From positions 1 through 64,000 of the forward strand of contig JALQBC010000024.1 in NCBI GenBank assembly GCA_023375675.1: a DNA stretch of 64,000 nt. Reading direction: 5' to 3'. The translations under genes were made by a program, and so were the position numbers. The stretch is from Cytospora piceicola. Lineage: Eukaryota; Ascomycota; Sordariomycetes; Diaporthales; Cytosporaceae. Positions 20,158 through 31,636 of this stretch are shown here, piece after piece (positions within the stretch are counted from its first letter, which is position 1; every line of letters starts with the position of its first letter). The notes below the pieces were generated by a model, which saw only the letters and a program-made list of their open reading frames with translations, was not told the DNA's origin and ran no database searches.

Positions 20158-23100
20158 ATGTCTTCAACCCAAAATGAGCCTGTCAACCTTTTGGCATGTG
20201 GTACGTTTTCTGTGGTATGGCTGGCAAGACTAGAGTGAACTACGTACTAATACCAGATAGATGGCGGTGGAATTAGGGGAGTATCAGAGCTCGTCATACT
20301 GGATGAGATTATGAGGAGGATGCAGCAGAAGGGAAATCTTGCGAAAGTCCCGAAGCCATGCGACTATTTCCATCTCATTGGTGGCACAAGCACTGGAGGG
20401 TATGATCTAATAGTCCTCACAGTTGGCGGGTTGGAAAACGTTCTGTGGACAAAATATGGATCAACTGACTTACGAGCCTAACTCAGTCTCGTCGCCATCA
20501 TGCTCGGCCGGCTGCAAATGAGCACCAAAGAAGCACTCACGGCATATGATAGCTTCGCAAGCGAAATCTTCTCCAAAAGACGCAAAAGTCTTGTTGAGAA
20601 ATACAAGGCCAAGGCCCTCGAAGAGACTGTAAAAAGGCTGGTCCGAGATCAAGCCAAAGGATTCAGCATGCGAGACAGGCGGCCGGCGGAAGCCAAAGGT
20701 CATGCCTTCGTTTGTACAATGCCCGAGAAGCGACACAAAGAGGTAGTGCGCCTTAGGACATACGACGTTAAAGGCGACAAGTATCCGAACTGTCTTATTG
20801 TCGAGGCAGCACGGGCAACCACCGCAGCCACGACGTACTTCAGGCCTATGGCCATCAGAGACGAGGAGGGCAACCAAGAGATGTTTGTGGACGCCGCTCT
20901 TGGCACAAATAACCCCATATCTGTATTGTGGGACGAAGCCTCCGACTTGTATGGCAAGAAGCGCAAGCTCGGCTGTGTAGTGAGCTTGGGGACCGGATCT
21001 CGTGATGTAGAGATGGTGTCGAACGGTGACCGGCTCGTGGAGAAGATGAAGTTCCTCATAAGTGCAGCAAAACTAACGAAAGAACTTGGAACGGACTCAG
21101 AGAAGGACCACCTGAGATGGCAGGCGAAGTTTGAAGAATTTGAGCATACTTACTTCCGTTTGAACGTGGATGGCGGTGCTCAAGGTATCGAGCTATCAGA
21201 GTGGGAGAAGATTGAGGAGTTGAAAAGGAGGACGCGAGAATATTTGCAGGCCCCCAATGTGAAGGAAATGGTTGACGACCTCGCTGAGGTTCTACTGGAT
21301 AGCAGAGACTCAGGATTGACTCTTGCGCATGGTGGTAAGTACAACGAATACCCTTCATCTTCACTGTGTACATCTTCTAGCCCCCCCACTGGACTCATAT
21401 GTCCCTCTTCCCTATGGACTATCGTACCATATCCTCCGGGGAAGATGTTTGTCCTAGAGGGTTTGCCGGGCTCGAAGATGATCCACTCTGTCGCAGCTCT
21501 TCTTGGGATTGCGCTGAACCGAAAACAAAAGGTGGACTTAGCAAGGAAACCACTATACCAGCAGAGCCAAGAGCCATTCGCAGGGGCAAATCGAGCAATA
21601 TCTTCACGGGCCGGACCGCAATTTTGAACAGACTTGATGACTATTTCGGGCCTCGTGCCCCTGATGACACTACAAGAAGGGAATTCCATCTTCGTGGAAT
21701 GGGCGGTGTGGGTAAGACACAAATCGCCCTGAAATTCACAGAACGAAACGAAAGAAGGTATTCCAAATCAGCTCCTAAAACGAGGTCTTGATATTGACTG
21801 CATAATAGGTTCCACATTCTTTGGGTTGATGCCACAGATACCATCACTCTCGAGCAAGGTTTCAGGCTTATGGCCGCAAACATCTTCGGTCCAAGGGAAA
21901 GAAAGGACCCGGTACAAGACGTACTATTTTGGCTGCAACAGAACGATGAACAATGGCTTCTCGTTTTCGATAATGCACCAGTGTCTGGCCTAGCTAGGTA
22001 CTTGCCAGACGGAGACCGTGGCAATATTCTCTACACGAGCAGGCATCGCAATTTGCAGCCACGCTTACGGCCAGAGTGCGTGGCAGACGTCGAAGAGATG
22101 GACGTTCAAGACTCTATTTTACTTCTCCTACGGTCCGCGCAGCAATCGGAATACACAGATGAAAGCCGGGAGCTTGCAAAGGGAATAGTCCGGGCTCTGG
22201 GCTTTCTTCCCTTGGCCATCGACCAGGCTGGCGCCTACATACACATGGCCCCATGTTCGTTGGACAAGTACCTGGGCGTCTTCGAAGAGCAGAAGGAAGC
22301 TCTACTTCGCAATCCGCGCTTCAAGGGCGGCGACGAGCAACGTCATATTGCTGTCTATGCGACCTTCAACATCTCCTACAAGGCAATCAAGGCCTACGCC
22401 CTCAAAAAAGCAGATATGACCAGGGTGAAGGACGCAGAAGTCGCTCTGAAGCTTCTCAGCTTGATTTGCTTTTATAATAATGAAGGGGATATACACGCAA
22501 TCTTCGACCAGGCGGCCAAGTTCCGCTACGAGACGCAGAGGCACTTGGAGTTTCCTCTGAAGGCGGGCGAGGTCAGGCTTGATGACCTTGTGTGGACCTT
22601 CGATACGGACGTCACACCTGAAGACCCAGACGGCAGGGCCTGGGACCCTAATGATTATATCATGGGAATGGGTTTCTTGAATGAGTTCTCACTCATCAAG
22701 TTTGACAGCGTGACAGCTTACTCTAATATGCACATCCTCGTACATGACTGGGCGAGAAACAGAATGGGTGATGAGGAGAGGTCAGAATGGGGCCTTGCGG
22801 CACGGAGTATACTCATGGACTCGATCACTTTCAAGTCGGGCCTCCATTACGTGATGTACCGTCGCGACGTTGCTCCCCACGTCGAAGTCTGCCAGAAACA
22901 TGTCAGGGTGGAACATCACGACCCTCTCCTCGAGAGTGAATTCCAGGGCAAGATGGCGCTCACCTTCCGGCAGGCTGGCAACCTGAAAGCTGCAGAGTCC
23001 GCTTTAGCGAAGGCGCTGGAATATAGGAAGCTTGCCTTTGGCCTCCTGCACGATGGCACATTCGCTGCAATGTCTCAGCTCGCCAACATCTATGTCGACC

Positions 23101-24251
23101 AAGGTCGCTACCCAGAAGCGGAGGAAATGCTGCGAGAGGTTCTTGATCGACGGGGAGTCCACCAGCGAGAACAAACATGGGAGGCTGTTGGCAAGGCTCA
23201 GAGAACGGCGGCCGAAAACAATCACAAAGATGAGGTGGCTATCCCTAGTTCGGACGATCCTCTCGACAATCCCGGGATATTGAAGGACACCAAAGCACTG
23301 GCCAATGTCCTAGTGGCACAAGATCAGAAGGCAGCGGCAGCAGATCTATGCCTTAAAATACAGCAGTGGTATGAGCGGACCGATGAGAACAGCCCCAAAG
23401 TGCGCAGATACAAAGAATTTGTCAGCAGATTGAGGAGCGAGATCGACGAGTCCAACATTGCCTTGACGATCCACGAGGCGTACCAGCAGGTCGCAGACGC
23501 GGAGGCCCGTTACGGACGCCTGCACCCCACCACGATTGGGCACATAAAGACGCTTGCCAGAACTATGACGAGGCACGACGGCCACCTAGAGGCCGAAAAA
23601 CTATATCAAGAGGTGTTCGAATGGAGGTGTCGTGCGTACGGAGAGGTTACCATCCAAGCCTTCGATGCGAGACAAGATGTAGCAAGGTCGATTTCTCGAC
23701 AGGGCCGTTACTACGAGGCCGATAGCATATTCGCCGAGTTGATGATCCAGTACAGTGGCATCCTCGGTCCAAAGCACCCGACGACGTTGGAGGTGAAGGT
23801 CGACCTGGCCCTGTGTCTATACGGCAAAACTTTATACGATGAAGCCATCACCCTCATGGAAGAGTGCTTGGCGGACCGACGCGAGGTGTTGGGTCCCCAA
23901 CATACCCTTACGCGCCAGGCGGAGCACTGTCTCCGCCAGATACGCGAAACGCAGGCTACCGCGCCCGACTACCTCAACGCAGGCCTCCGGAACAAGGCGA
24001 TGAAGACTTCTCTCGGGGTTCTTGGGGACCGCGCCCCAGAGTGGATGCGCCAGTGGGAGCCAGAGTCGGAGGAGGCTCTCATGCGAGCGCATCTCGAACG
24101 CGGGACGTTGCGCAGAATTCGGTTGGAGGTCGTTAGAGAAGGCGACTTGGTTTTCACCCGGATTCGCCCATTTGATGAAGTCGATCAACAGCAGACTGTA
24201 GACAATATTGGGGAAAGTAGCCAAGAACGGCCTCTGCACCTGGAACATTAA
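20158..24251 (+). CDS. plp-1: Patatin-NB-ARC-TPR NLR-like receptor, PLP-1/VIC2 type (about 1256 aa)
   Basis: Proposed exons: 20158-20200, 20261-20399, 20487-21334, 21460-21757 and 21809-24251. The patatin-like phospholipase domain spans about residues 10-330. It shows oxyanion loop DGGGIRG (15-21), nucleophile motif GTSTG with Ser58, and partner Asp196 in VDAALG, a variant of the usual DGG/DGA. The NB-ARC ATPase follows: Walker A GMGGVGKT (423-430), Walker B-like LLVFD (493-497), YTSRHR, GFLPLAIDQAG (from 574) and MHILVHDW (from 750). The rest (about 790-1110) has degenerate TPR repeats (ALAKALEYRKLAFG, YPEAEEMLREVL, HPTTLEVKVDLALCLYG). In N. crassa PLP-1 and C. parasitica VIC2 this architecture senses SEC9 alleles and triggers cell death; that role is inferred. 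The frame is intact. The exon 3/4 junction (acceptor at 21458-21459) is the least certain boundary. Confidence 0.9.
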
Positions 24252-24572
24252 TTAGATATGATGATATACTTCAAGAATTGATATATCCGCGACTTGAGAT
24301 ACCGGTACATAGCGGTCTAGCACTCTCCTTGCCAGCTATCGACAACCGGCATAGTGGAACTCAGGACGTTGTTGTATTGAGCTTGCTCCCGCATACCCGC
24401 TACAGATCTCCTTCAAATAGAAACGGTGCTGCTAGGACATTGTCTGTCCCTGCGACGGAAGATGTTTCACTGCACGCATGTCATCCCTCTTCAAAATCAA
24501 ATCTGGGTGACTTTGGCACAAGAATATCGAACGGTGAGTGCAGAACATGATACTTTCCTACAATAATCTAGT
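24252..24572. other. Convergent 3' spacer
   Basis: A 321-base interval between the stops of the NLR (plus) and the DEAH helicase (minus). No gene seen. Confidence 0.5.
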
Positions 24573-26858
24573 CTATGACTCCATCGCTTCAACGATCCAG
24601 TTTGCCTGGACGACACTGACTTTCTTGGCGTAGTTCTTGGTTGTGAACACGTGCTCTAAAAACATGATGGCCTCCTTTTTCTGTCCATGCAATACACTGG
24701 CTGGATGTATGGCAACGACGTGCTTGCCATGGCAAGTGACATAGCTGGCATCAGGCGCTAGAATGGCCGTCTTCATTGCAAATCCTGTCAAGAAGCATTT
24801 CAGTAATACTTCAGCGGCGTCTGGTGCTATCGGGGTGAATGGCTGAGGGTCAACCGGAGCGGCCTCTGAAAGCATCTTCTCCTTGAGGCACAAGCCTCGA
24901 AGCTGCTTCCGGATGTTCAATGCTTGCCGCATGACCCTCATATTGATCTCTCTCTGCTTGCACCACTCAGCTCGGTCCGTATTTTCCGCCGTATACTGCT
25001 GTATGGTTGTGAGATAGGTGAGAAGGTCGCCTTCTCTACGGTGAAGCTCTTTTCTGAAATCTGCCACTTTCTCCCTGTCCTCTTCAGATCGGAGTTGATG
25101 GAATATATCGTCGCCAGCTGTCAGGCATGAGATGATGTCGATGGCTTCTAGGAGGCAGTCGTGTTTAGGATCTGCTGCTGCAAGCAGTACCCTTCCGTAT
25201 GGGGCTGTGACAGGGAATGAAGCCATCTTTTTCCCCATCTCAGTGATTGATCCGTCGTCACCGACAGCACCAAGAACATGAAGGTGTAGTAAAGCTTTTT
25301 CAAAAGACTCATCGTCCGGAGTATCCATCAAGGGAAAGGAAAAGATGTCATCGATACCTCGCGCTTTCATAGTAAGGACAGCACCCAGTGTATCGATCCT
25401 TAGAATCTCTGGCAAATCTGCGTTTTGCAGAGAGTGAAATCCTTCTTCAGTGTACAACCTATAGCACCGTCCTGCAGCCTCTCTGCCAGCTCTTCCAGCA
25501 CGTTGAATAGCAGATGACTTTGAAATTGGCTTGGCAAGGAGCGATTCCATACCTAGTCGGGCGCGGAATTGCTTGACTTTGGCTTTGCCAGTGTCGATAA
25601 CGTAGCGAACGCCAGGGACAGTCACTGATGTTTCAGCGATATTAGTGGCAAGGACCACTTTTCGAGCAATCCTGCCCCTAGCAGGCTGAAAAGCCTTTTG
25701 TTGCGCTTCAATGGTCATCTGTCCAAAAAGTGGTATCGGTACCAGCCTGGGAACCTTCGGGTCCAGTGTCTTGGCGTAGTCCTCGATGATTTTCTGCGCA
25801 GTTTCAATTTCCTCCTGGCCTGTGAGGAAGGCCAGAATATCTCCAGGACAGGGCCGCTCGGCATGGATCTTGAAAATTGTTTTCATTAAAGCGTCTTGAA
25901 TGTCAGGAACCGGTTTAGGCGCGTAGATCTGGTCGACGGGATACAGACGTCCAGGGATATTCAAAGCAGCCGGTTCCTGTGTACCCGTGGCCTTCTCAAC
26001 TGTGAAGAAAGACTGGATCTTCTCCACGTTTGCAGTAGCACTCATCACCACGACCTTTAATGGGATACCGCCACGGCCCGCCTTGTCTCCGGAGACAATC
26101 TGCTTGAGGAAGCCGGATAACAGGTCCACATCAACGCTCCTTTCGTGGATTTCATCCACAATTACAGCGCTGTATTGCCGGAGGTGAGGGTCACGCAGAA
26201 GTTCTTGCAGGAGCATACCCTCGGTGAGAAACTTTATTTTCGTTCCTCGTGGTACGTTGTGGTCGAATCGTACTGAATAACCAACCAAGCCCTCATGCGT
26301 CCCACCTGCCTGGCGGAGCGGCGTACCGGCTTCCTTTGAGACTCTGTGTGCCAGTGTAGTGGCAGCTACACGTCGTGGTTGCGTTATGGCGATGACTCCA
26401 CCAACGGCGGCGTCCATTAGGCGGCCATCCAGGCGTACCTTGACTACCCTCTTGCGACACCAATCTTCGGTGAAGAGGAATTGCGGCACTTGTGTACTCT
26501 TTCCTGAGCCCGTCTCGGCCGCGACAATGAGCACATCGTTCTTCTTCAAGCAGTCTCGGATTTCGTCCCGATGCTTCCAGATCGGTAATTGTTCCCGTAC
26601 CCGTAGCAAGTCCTTGTCCCCTTTCTCGCTATGTTGGGACTGAGGTTTGGAGCCCTCTGAAGCTTTGAGGGATCCTACAGATCCGCGCTGGCTGTCTTGG
26701 GATGTCTCGTGACTTTCATCTTTCGAAACAGCCTGGCTTGGGTCGTCAGACTCAGTCTCTCTTGGTTTGTTGGGACCAAGGTAGCCTTCTAAGGAGATAA
26801 CCTTGCCACCGATCTTAATGAAATTGCCAGAATCCGATGTCTTCCGTCTTTTGACCAT
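24573..26858 (-). CDS. DEAH-box ATP-dependent RNA helicase, Dhr2/DHX33-like (761 aa)
   Basis: Intronless frame. I start at MVKRRKTSDSGNF (26858); nine more residues are open upstream from an ATG at 26885, but the basic MVKRRK start looks more natural. Helicase motifs in order: I (ETGSGKSTQVPQF), Ia (TQPRRVAATTLA), Ib (TEGMLLQELL), II (DEIH), III (SATANVEKI), IV (LAFLTGQEEIE), V (TNIAETSVTVPGVRYVIDTG) and VI (QRAGRAGREAAGRCYRLY). The HA2/OB-fold C-terminal region follows. The overall size and short basic N-terminus resemble yeast Dhr2, a nucleolar helicase of small-subunit rRNA processing; assignment to that subgroup rather than another DEAH branch is tentative. The gene sits between the NLR and SEC9, so it could hitchhike with any balanced haplotype there. 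Confidence 0.88.
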   Translation of the reverse strand: MVKRRKTSDSGNFIKIGGKVISLEGYLGPNKPRETESDDPSQAVSKDESHETSQDSQRGSVGSLKASEGSKPQSQHSEKGDKDLLRVREQLPIWKHRDEIRDCLKKNDVLIVAAETGSGKSTQVPQFLFTEDWCRKRVVKVRLDGRLMDAAVGGVIAITQPRRVAATTLAHRVSKEAGTPLRQAGGTHEGLVGYSVRFDHNVPRGTKIKFLTEGMLLQELLRDPHLRQYSAVIVDEIHERSVDVDLLSGFLKQIVSGDKAGRGGIPLKVVVMSATANVEKIQSFFTVEKATGTQEPAALNIPGRLYPVDQIYAPKPVPDIQDALMKTIFKIHAERPCPGDILAFLTGQEEIETAQKIIEDYAKTLDPKVPRLVPIPLFGQMTIEAQQKAFQPARGRIARKVVLATNIAETSVTVPGVRYVIDTGKAKVKQFRARLGMESLLAKPISKSSAIQRAGRAGREAAGRCYRLYTEEGFHSLQNADLPEILRIDTLGAVLTMKARGIDDIFSFPLMDTPDDESFEKALLHLHVLGAVGDDGSITEMGKKMASFPVTAPYGRVLLAAADPKHDCLLEAIDIISCLTAGDDIFHQLRSEEDREKVADFRKELHRREGDLLTYLTTIQQYTAENTDRAEWCKQREINMRVMRQALNIRKQLRGLCLKEKMLSEAAPVDPQPFTPIAPDAAEVLLKCFLTGFAMKTAILAPDASYVTCHGKHVVAIHPASVLHGQKKEAIMFLEHVFTTKNYAKKVSVVQANWIVEAMES

Positions 26859-27700
26859 GATGAATACCCGTGGAAGATATCGCACGGTGTCCTCCTAGCC
26901 AAGTAACAGAGTGGGTTGTGACGAAGAGGAGTTCCCAGCAGGATGTCGGTAGGATGCTTGATGAGAGTGAGATCTGGAGGGCACTGAAAATGACAATACG
27001 AGGCTGTCCACTGGATAAATAGAGAATACTAATTATAAGTAATCTTTCGTGAAGAGTGCCGAAGGGATCAGCGTCATGAAGACCACGAAGAGAAAGTCGT
27101 GAAGAGAAATGGTACGGCAGCGCCAATTGGTCTGTACATTGAAGTCTGAAAAGTTGAAGGAAATATTGCCCGTGGTAATTGTGGGTCGGCGCCTGCCTGA
27201 ATGTGGTCGATACAGTGCAAAGTTCCGGCCCCTAACCCTTACCAACGATATGTTTGAACAGACGATATCGGTCGACACCACTCCAATACTGAGCATCGGA
27301 TGCTACGTGCTGACTTGTAAATATCAGTTCGAAGGTACATATGTAGTCCTGAGACCGTGTTTTATGATTTTATGCAAGATATCGAGACCGATACAACGAC
27401 ACAGAGGGGTGCGTAATCCACGTGAGCAGACTTGAAGCAAGAACGAGCTGTGATGATAACAACACAATCTGATTTTGACACCGGACAGTAGTAGTCTAAC
27501 CTCGCTGCATGCGATCCCATCCCTATGTTTATGCATGTCTTGCCTACTACATAGAGAGGCACACATGCCCATTATAACATGGCTTCGACAAACTTGTCGT
27601 CTTACACTGTACCGCAGGCCGAACACCGTGAGCGCATATTCCCCATGAAATATAGAAGTACGAATCCCCAATCGGTGCGAGAGTTTGGGGTGGGCTCTCA
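26859..27700. other. Spacer between helicase start and SEC9 stop
   Basis: Both flanking genes read leftward, so this should contain the helicase promoter and the SEC9 3' UTR. The open frames present are short and have no recognisable motif. Confidence 0.45.
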
Positions 27701-29518
27701 TCAGTGGATACGGCCCAACCTCTCTCGGTTCATCCGGACCTATAACGTCAATGTCAGCACTTCTTCATCAAGACGGAGAGCCTGCATGCAAGCTGGTTCT
27801 CGTTCACGGTAACCAAGCGCGATGAATGCATCCAAGATCGGAACATAGCCACGGCAAAAAAGGTGGCTAGCGAATATCGAGGTGTGTCGAGGAAGCTACT
27901 TACGTGGTCGTCCACCGCATCGCTCTGTAATCAAAAGTCAGCCATCAAATTTGACAATGGTCGGTTTGAGGGGACTTACCTTGTCCGCAAGTCTATCCAG
28001 AACTTTATTTTGATCTGTAACGCGAGTGTTCATGCCACGAGCAGCCGTGTTGAGCTTTTTCATAAGCCTGCCAGCCTCAGTCAAGCCGTCTTGGATATCC
28101 TTTTCGTCCTGCTTGTCTTCGTCGTCATCACTGTCTAGCTCAAACTGATTCTTCTTCTTCTCTCCGGTGCGCATCTCCAAGGGCTTGATTTGGCTCCTGT
28201 TGCCGGCGATATCTTTGAACGTCTCTTCCATTTGCTGGGTGGACAGATAGCCATCCTTTCGCGTCGTCTCACGGACAGTCCGTTCCATCTGGTGTCGTTG
28301 GAGAACGGCCTCGTCCGCTTCCCGTTGTCTTCTCCTCGACGTAAAAGGATTTCCCACATGCACGGCGAACATGCTACCATTCACACTCTTCAGCTCCCTA
28401 TACACATACTGTCAGCTACTTGCACATGTCTTTAAGTGCTGCAATACATTGCTTTGGACCTGCATCAGAGTTCCGGTGCCGGAGATTCGCAGCACATCCC
28501 CCAGAGACTAAATTCTAGATGATAAGGACAGGGTCAAGACTGTTGGGGCAGACATACCTCGTCTTGTCTTCAGCTAAGCGGCTCTTTGCCGCTGCCTCGT
28601 CCAGGTTGCGTTCCCTGTGGTGACTCGTATCAGCATAATCCGGACTTCCAGGTTTCACCAGGGGTTGGGGCTCTGGGAAATCTTACGTTCTGTGAAGGCG
28701 ATCCCCCTGTTCTCCGAGGCGAGCATATGTGCCCAGGGCTGTGTTCAATGCGGATTCGGCCGTGGCGACTGTTCGATTAATGGAAGCTACACCTTCCTTC
28801 CGGATGACTTTGGTCTCGTTTTTGATGGCTTGAACTTGTAGCTCCTCGTTCTCCTCCTCTATGGTGCGTTAGAAACGGATTCACAAGATGTTCGCGGAAT
28901 CGGATAACTCCTACCAGTCAATTCCCTGGGAGCTCCGTAGCCATCATAATCGTCGGCAGCTGCCGCCGGCTGTGACCCAGATTGAGGGTACGGGGTATAT
29001 CGATCTTGTGCATTTGCCAACAAAGCTGACTTGGACGGATCGTTGTCGTATCGACTCGACGAAGGCTGGTCAGGGATAGGATTGATCACGTTACTCTGCT
29101 GCGGAGGCACATAGCGTCCACCAGCATCACCGAAGAGGTTGTCCTTCCCAGTGTCCTCGTCGAGACCACCATATCCACCCGGGCCTCTCCGGTTGGCACT
29201 ATAGGCTGAACTGTTGTTGTCATATAGGCTTGAGCCGTAGCCCTTCTGATTTCCAAATTTCTCGTCTCCGAAGCGGCTGGTGGTGCTTCCCCCCGACGGG
29301 CTGTGGCTTTTCCCAACCGATAGACCATTTTCAATCGAGGAGCTCTGGATGTATGGTGGTGGAGGATTGTTGGGATAAGCGAAGTTGTTCAAGGGGCCGG
29401 GTTCATTGGAATCGGGACCTTTGGCAAGCTGGGCTCGGGCCTGTTGGTAAGGGGTGATCGGAGCGGCGGCGTAAGGAGTCACCTCCTCATGCTTCTTCTT
29501 CTTGGAGAAAAGACCCAT
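27701..29518 (-). CDS. sec9: SEC9 t-SNARE, SNAP-25 family (436 aa)
   Basis: Six exons: 29518-28915, 28858-28687, 28614-28558, 28397-27980, 27924-27904 and 27739-27701, phase-consistent to 437 codons. Residues 1-201 form a low-complexity Ser/Gly/Asn/Pro/Tyr-rich head opening MGLFSKKKKHEE, without Cys palmitoylation sites, as in fungal Sec9. The Qb SNARE helix (about 202-275) has its zero-layer Gln in RLGEQGDRL. A linker with GNPF follows. The Qc SNARE helix (about 375-433) has its zero-layer Gln in VTDQNKVLDRLADKSDAVDDH and ends NRERLGRIH. The protein pairs with syntaxin (Sso) and synaptobrevin (Snc) for exocytic fusion at the plasma membrane and is normally essential. Exon 5 has only 21 nt. 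Linkage to the PLP-1-type NLR suggests that it is also an allorecognition partner. Confidence 0.92.
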
Positions 29519-29958
29519 TTTGAACTGTGACGGCGGTCAACACGAGTTATTGGTACAACAGAATATCAACGGCAATGATAGTATAATGAAGAGAGGTTGG
29601 GAAGGAAGGGAACAAATGGTAGGTAGAGGTGTTGAAGGATGACACTGTAGTGGTTTTGATGTCTGGAAAAGGAGACGGAAGGAAGGTTGAGACTGAGGAG
29701 TGTTTCGAGCGGTTTGACAGGGGATGATTAAGGTAACGGTGGGGATAAAGCGGCCTGAAGTGGAGAGGAGAGGGCTCATCGATCCAGATCCGAGATGCTA
29801 AAACAGCCGAGAGGCCAGCGTGTGGGGCGAATTCGTACCATCCACTCATCTTGAGTACGAACGGCCGGACCTGCAATTAGCTCACACCCGCCCACACGCC
29901 CGGGAATACATAAGCAAGGTATGGGGGCAAGATTGCCACATGTCAGGTGGCCTGAAGC
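29519..29958. other. SEC9 promoter and leader region
   Basis: No gene seen. Immediately upstream of the SEC9 start the minus strand is pyrimidine-rich (about 29560-29760), typical of a fungal leader. Confidence 0.45.
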
Positions 29959-30773
29959 TCAGCCTCTCTGGACAACCTGACAGGCCTTGACAGCCCTGGA
30001 GGATTTCAGCCACTGGCCTACGGAATCGGCCACTACAGAGGCCATACTCCCAGAACCCGTATTAAAGCCAAACAAGGAGTTGCTGAGTGTCTCTTTCTAA
30101 TGGATCCCAAAGGTTGTCCAGGAAAAGAGGCATCTCATTGGTATCCGAACGGATCAATGATGACTCGAGTAATGTGTAATGTATGTTGCTTGTACTGTGT
30201 ATGGGGCAGCAGTCTTACCTTCTGGAACCGCCCGCTCTTGTCGCCCTTGTCGCCCTTCTCACCCTTGCGGGCACGATGGCGGAAAGGCAGGCATGAATGA
30301 GACCGGTCGTGTGCATCTCCATCTCCATCTTCATCATCAGCCTCAGCGGCAGGCTTCTTGTTCGTGTTCTTGGCCTTCTTTTGGTTTTTTTTGTTCTTCT
30401 TTTCCTTGTTTCCATCGTCACAGTCTGTAGAGGCCGTATACGTAGTAGTTGTGGGCGCAGCAGCAGGGTGTGAAGTATTGGTCACCCTACTTGCAGGCGC
30501 CTGTGGCTTGGGTCTGCTGTCACGCGTGTCGACCTGCACCTCACACTCCTTCTGGCCTGCAGGGTCATGGTTGTCGCCGTCGGTGGTGTCCTGCCGATCG
30601 ACCGGCTTCTTTCCTAGTGCGGTTCTTGAATTCAGTGCTCTCCGCCGACGTCCCTGGCTCGCTACATCTGCCTGGAATGCTGGAAGTCCAACATTGTGGA
30701 TCTTATCGTCCTCGGTGGCAGGTAACGGCCAGGAATCCACTGCAGTGGAAACCGACTTGAGCGACGACGGCAT
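29959..30773 (-). CDS. Hypothetical basic, low-complexity protein (about 230 aa)
   Basis: Proposed exons 30773-30219 and 30096-29959, starting at MPSSLKSVSTAVD. The first exon encodes a polar protein with a Lys/Asn-rich block (KEKKNKKNQKKAKNTNKK), an acidic EADDEDGDGDAHD stretch and a basic RHRARKGEKGDKGDKSGRF end, suggestive of nuclear or nucleic-acid contact. A good donor (AAG|GTAAGA) and an acceptor (CATTAG) after a 122-nt intron lead to a short second exon (ETLSNSLFGFNTGSGSMASVV...). Without splicing the frame ends at 30135. I do not recognise the protein. It lies directly upstream of SEC9 on the same strand. Moderate confidence that it is a gene; the 3' exon is tentative. Confidence 0.42.
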
Positions 30774-31636
30774 GTTCCGTTTGATGTGTAGATCAAATGC
30801 CAGTGGTATCGTGCATTGTTGGATGGTACTCAGTCGATGAATCACTGACTTTACCGAATTGCAAGGTTGGCGGCGTGACTCTTCATTGTAGGTTTTGGCA
30901 GTTGTAGGTGCCCAGGTGCGCACAGGCCCGATGCCACTTTTGCTTTCAACTTATATTAAATTACACCTTTGTTTGTCTGCAAACACCCAAACCCTTCCGG
31001 ACCTGGACCAGCTACCGAAGTACCTACCTACCGACTTACGCATTCGACCCTTCATAACTTACTGTATCTTGATTGCGAAGATGTCTTCTTAAGCTGTGCA
31101 ACGTGCAGCCGGTCTTGGATCCTCCAGAGCCTGTCGCAACAGTAGCTTTCACCTCTTTGAAAGAGCAGGTTACGATTCTTCCATCAACCACCAATCTTGC
31201 AAAAGCAGCCGATTGTCAGTCAAGATGTTGCCTCGAATACCGAAGAGCTATTCTCCTTTATGTCGAATAACATTAAGAGCCATATGAAAACATAAACTTT
31301 ACTGAACCCTCATCTCATACCTTGTCGATATCCCGGAGATTACAGCTGGCAATTCAGGACCGGACGGACCTCCAGAACTCGTCTACTTGGGGGTTGAGAC
31401 GCTTCTATTCCCTACCTGTCAATTGAACAGCTCAGTAGACTACTGTCCTAGTTCAACCAGACAGGCTGAGGCCGAAATTGGACAGAGCGGTCTGCTGTAC
31501 CTGACGTGGTGTTCAAAACCACCAGTGCCATTCTTCACACCGCTACGCCGGGCCAGTGTCTCACCCTATCCTTCACGGGCCATTATCGTCTTCAATTGTT
31601 GGCTGCTTCTGGACATAGCCCCCAACGCCTGTGGCC
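30774..31636. other. Divergent promoter region
   Basis: Lies between the start of the minus-strand hypothetical gene and the start of the plus-strand GTPase. No gene is supported; it should hold both promoters and leaders. Confidence 0.4.
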
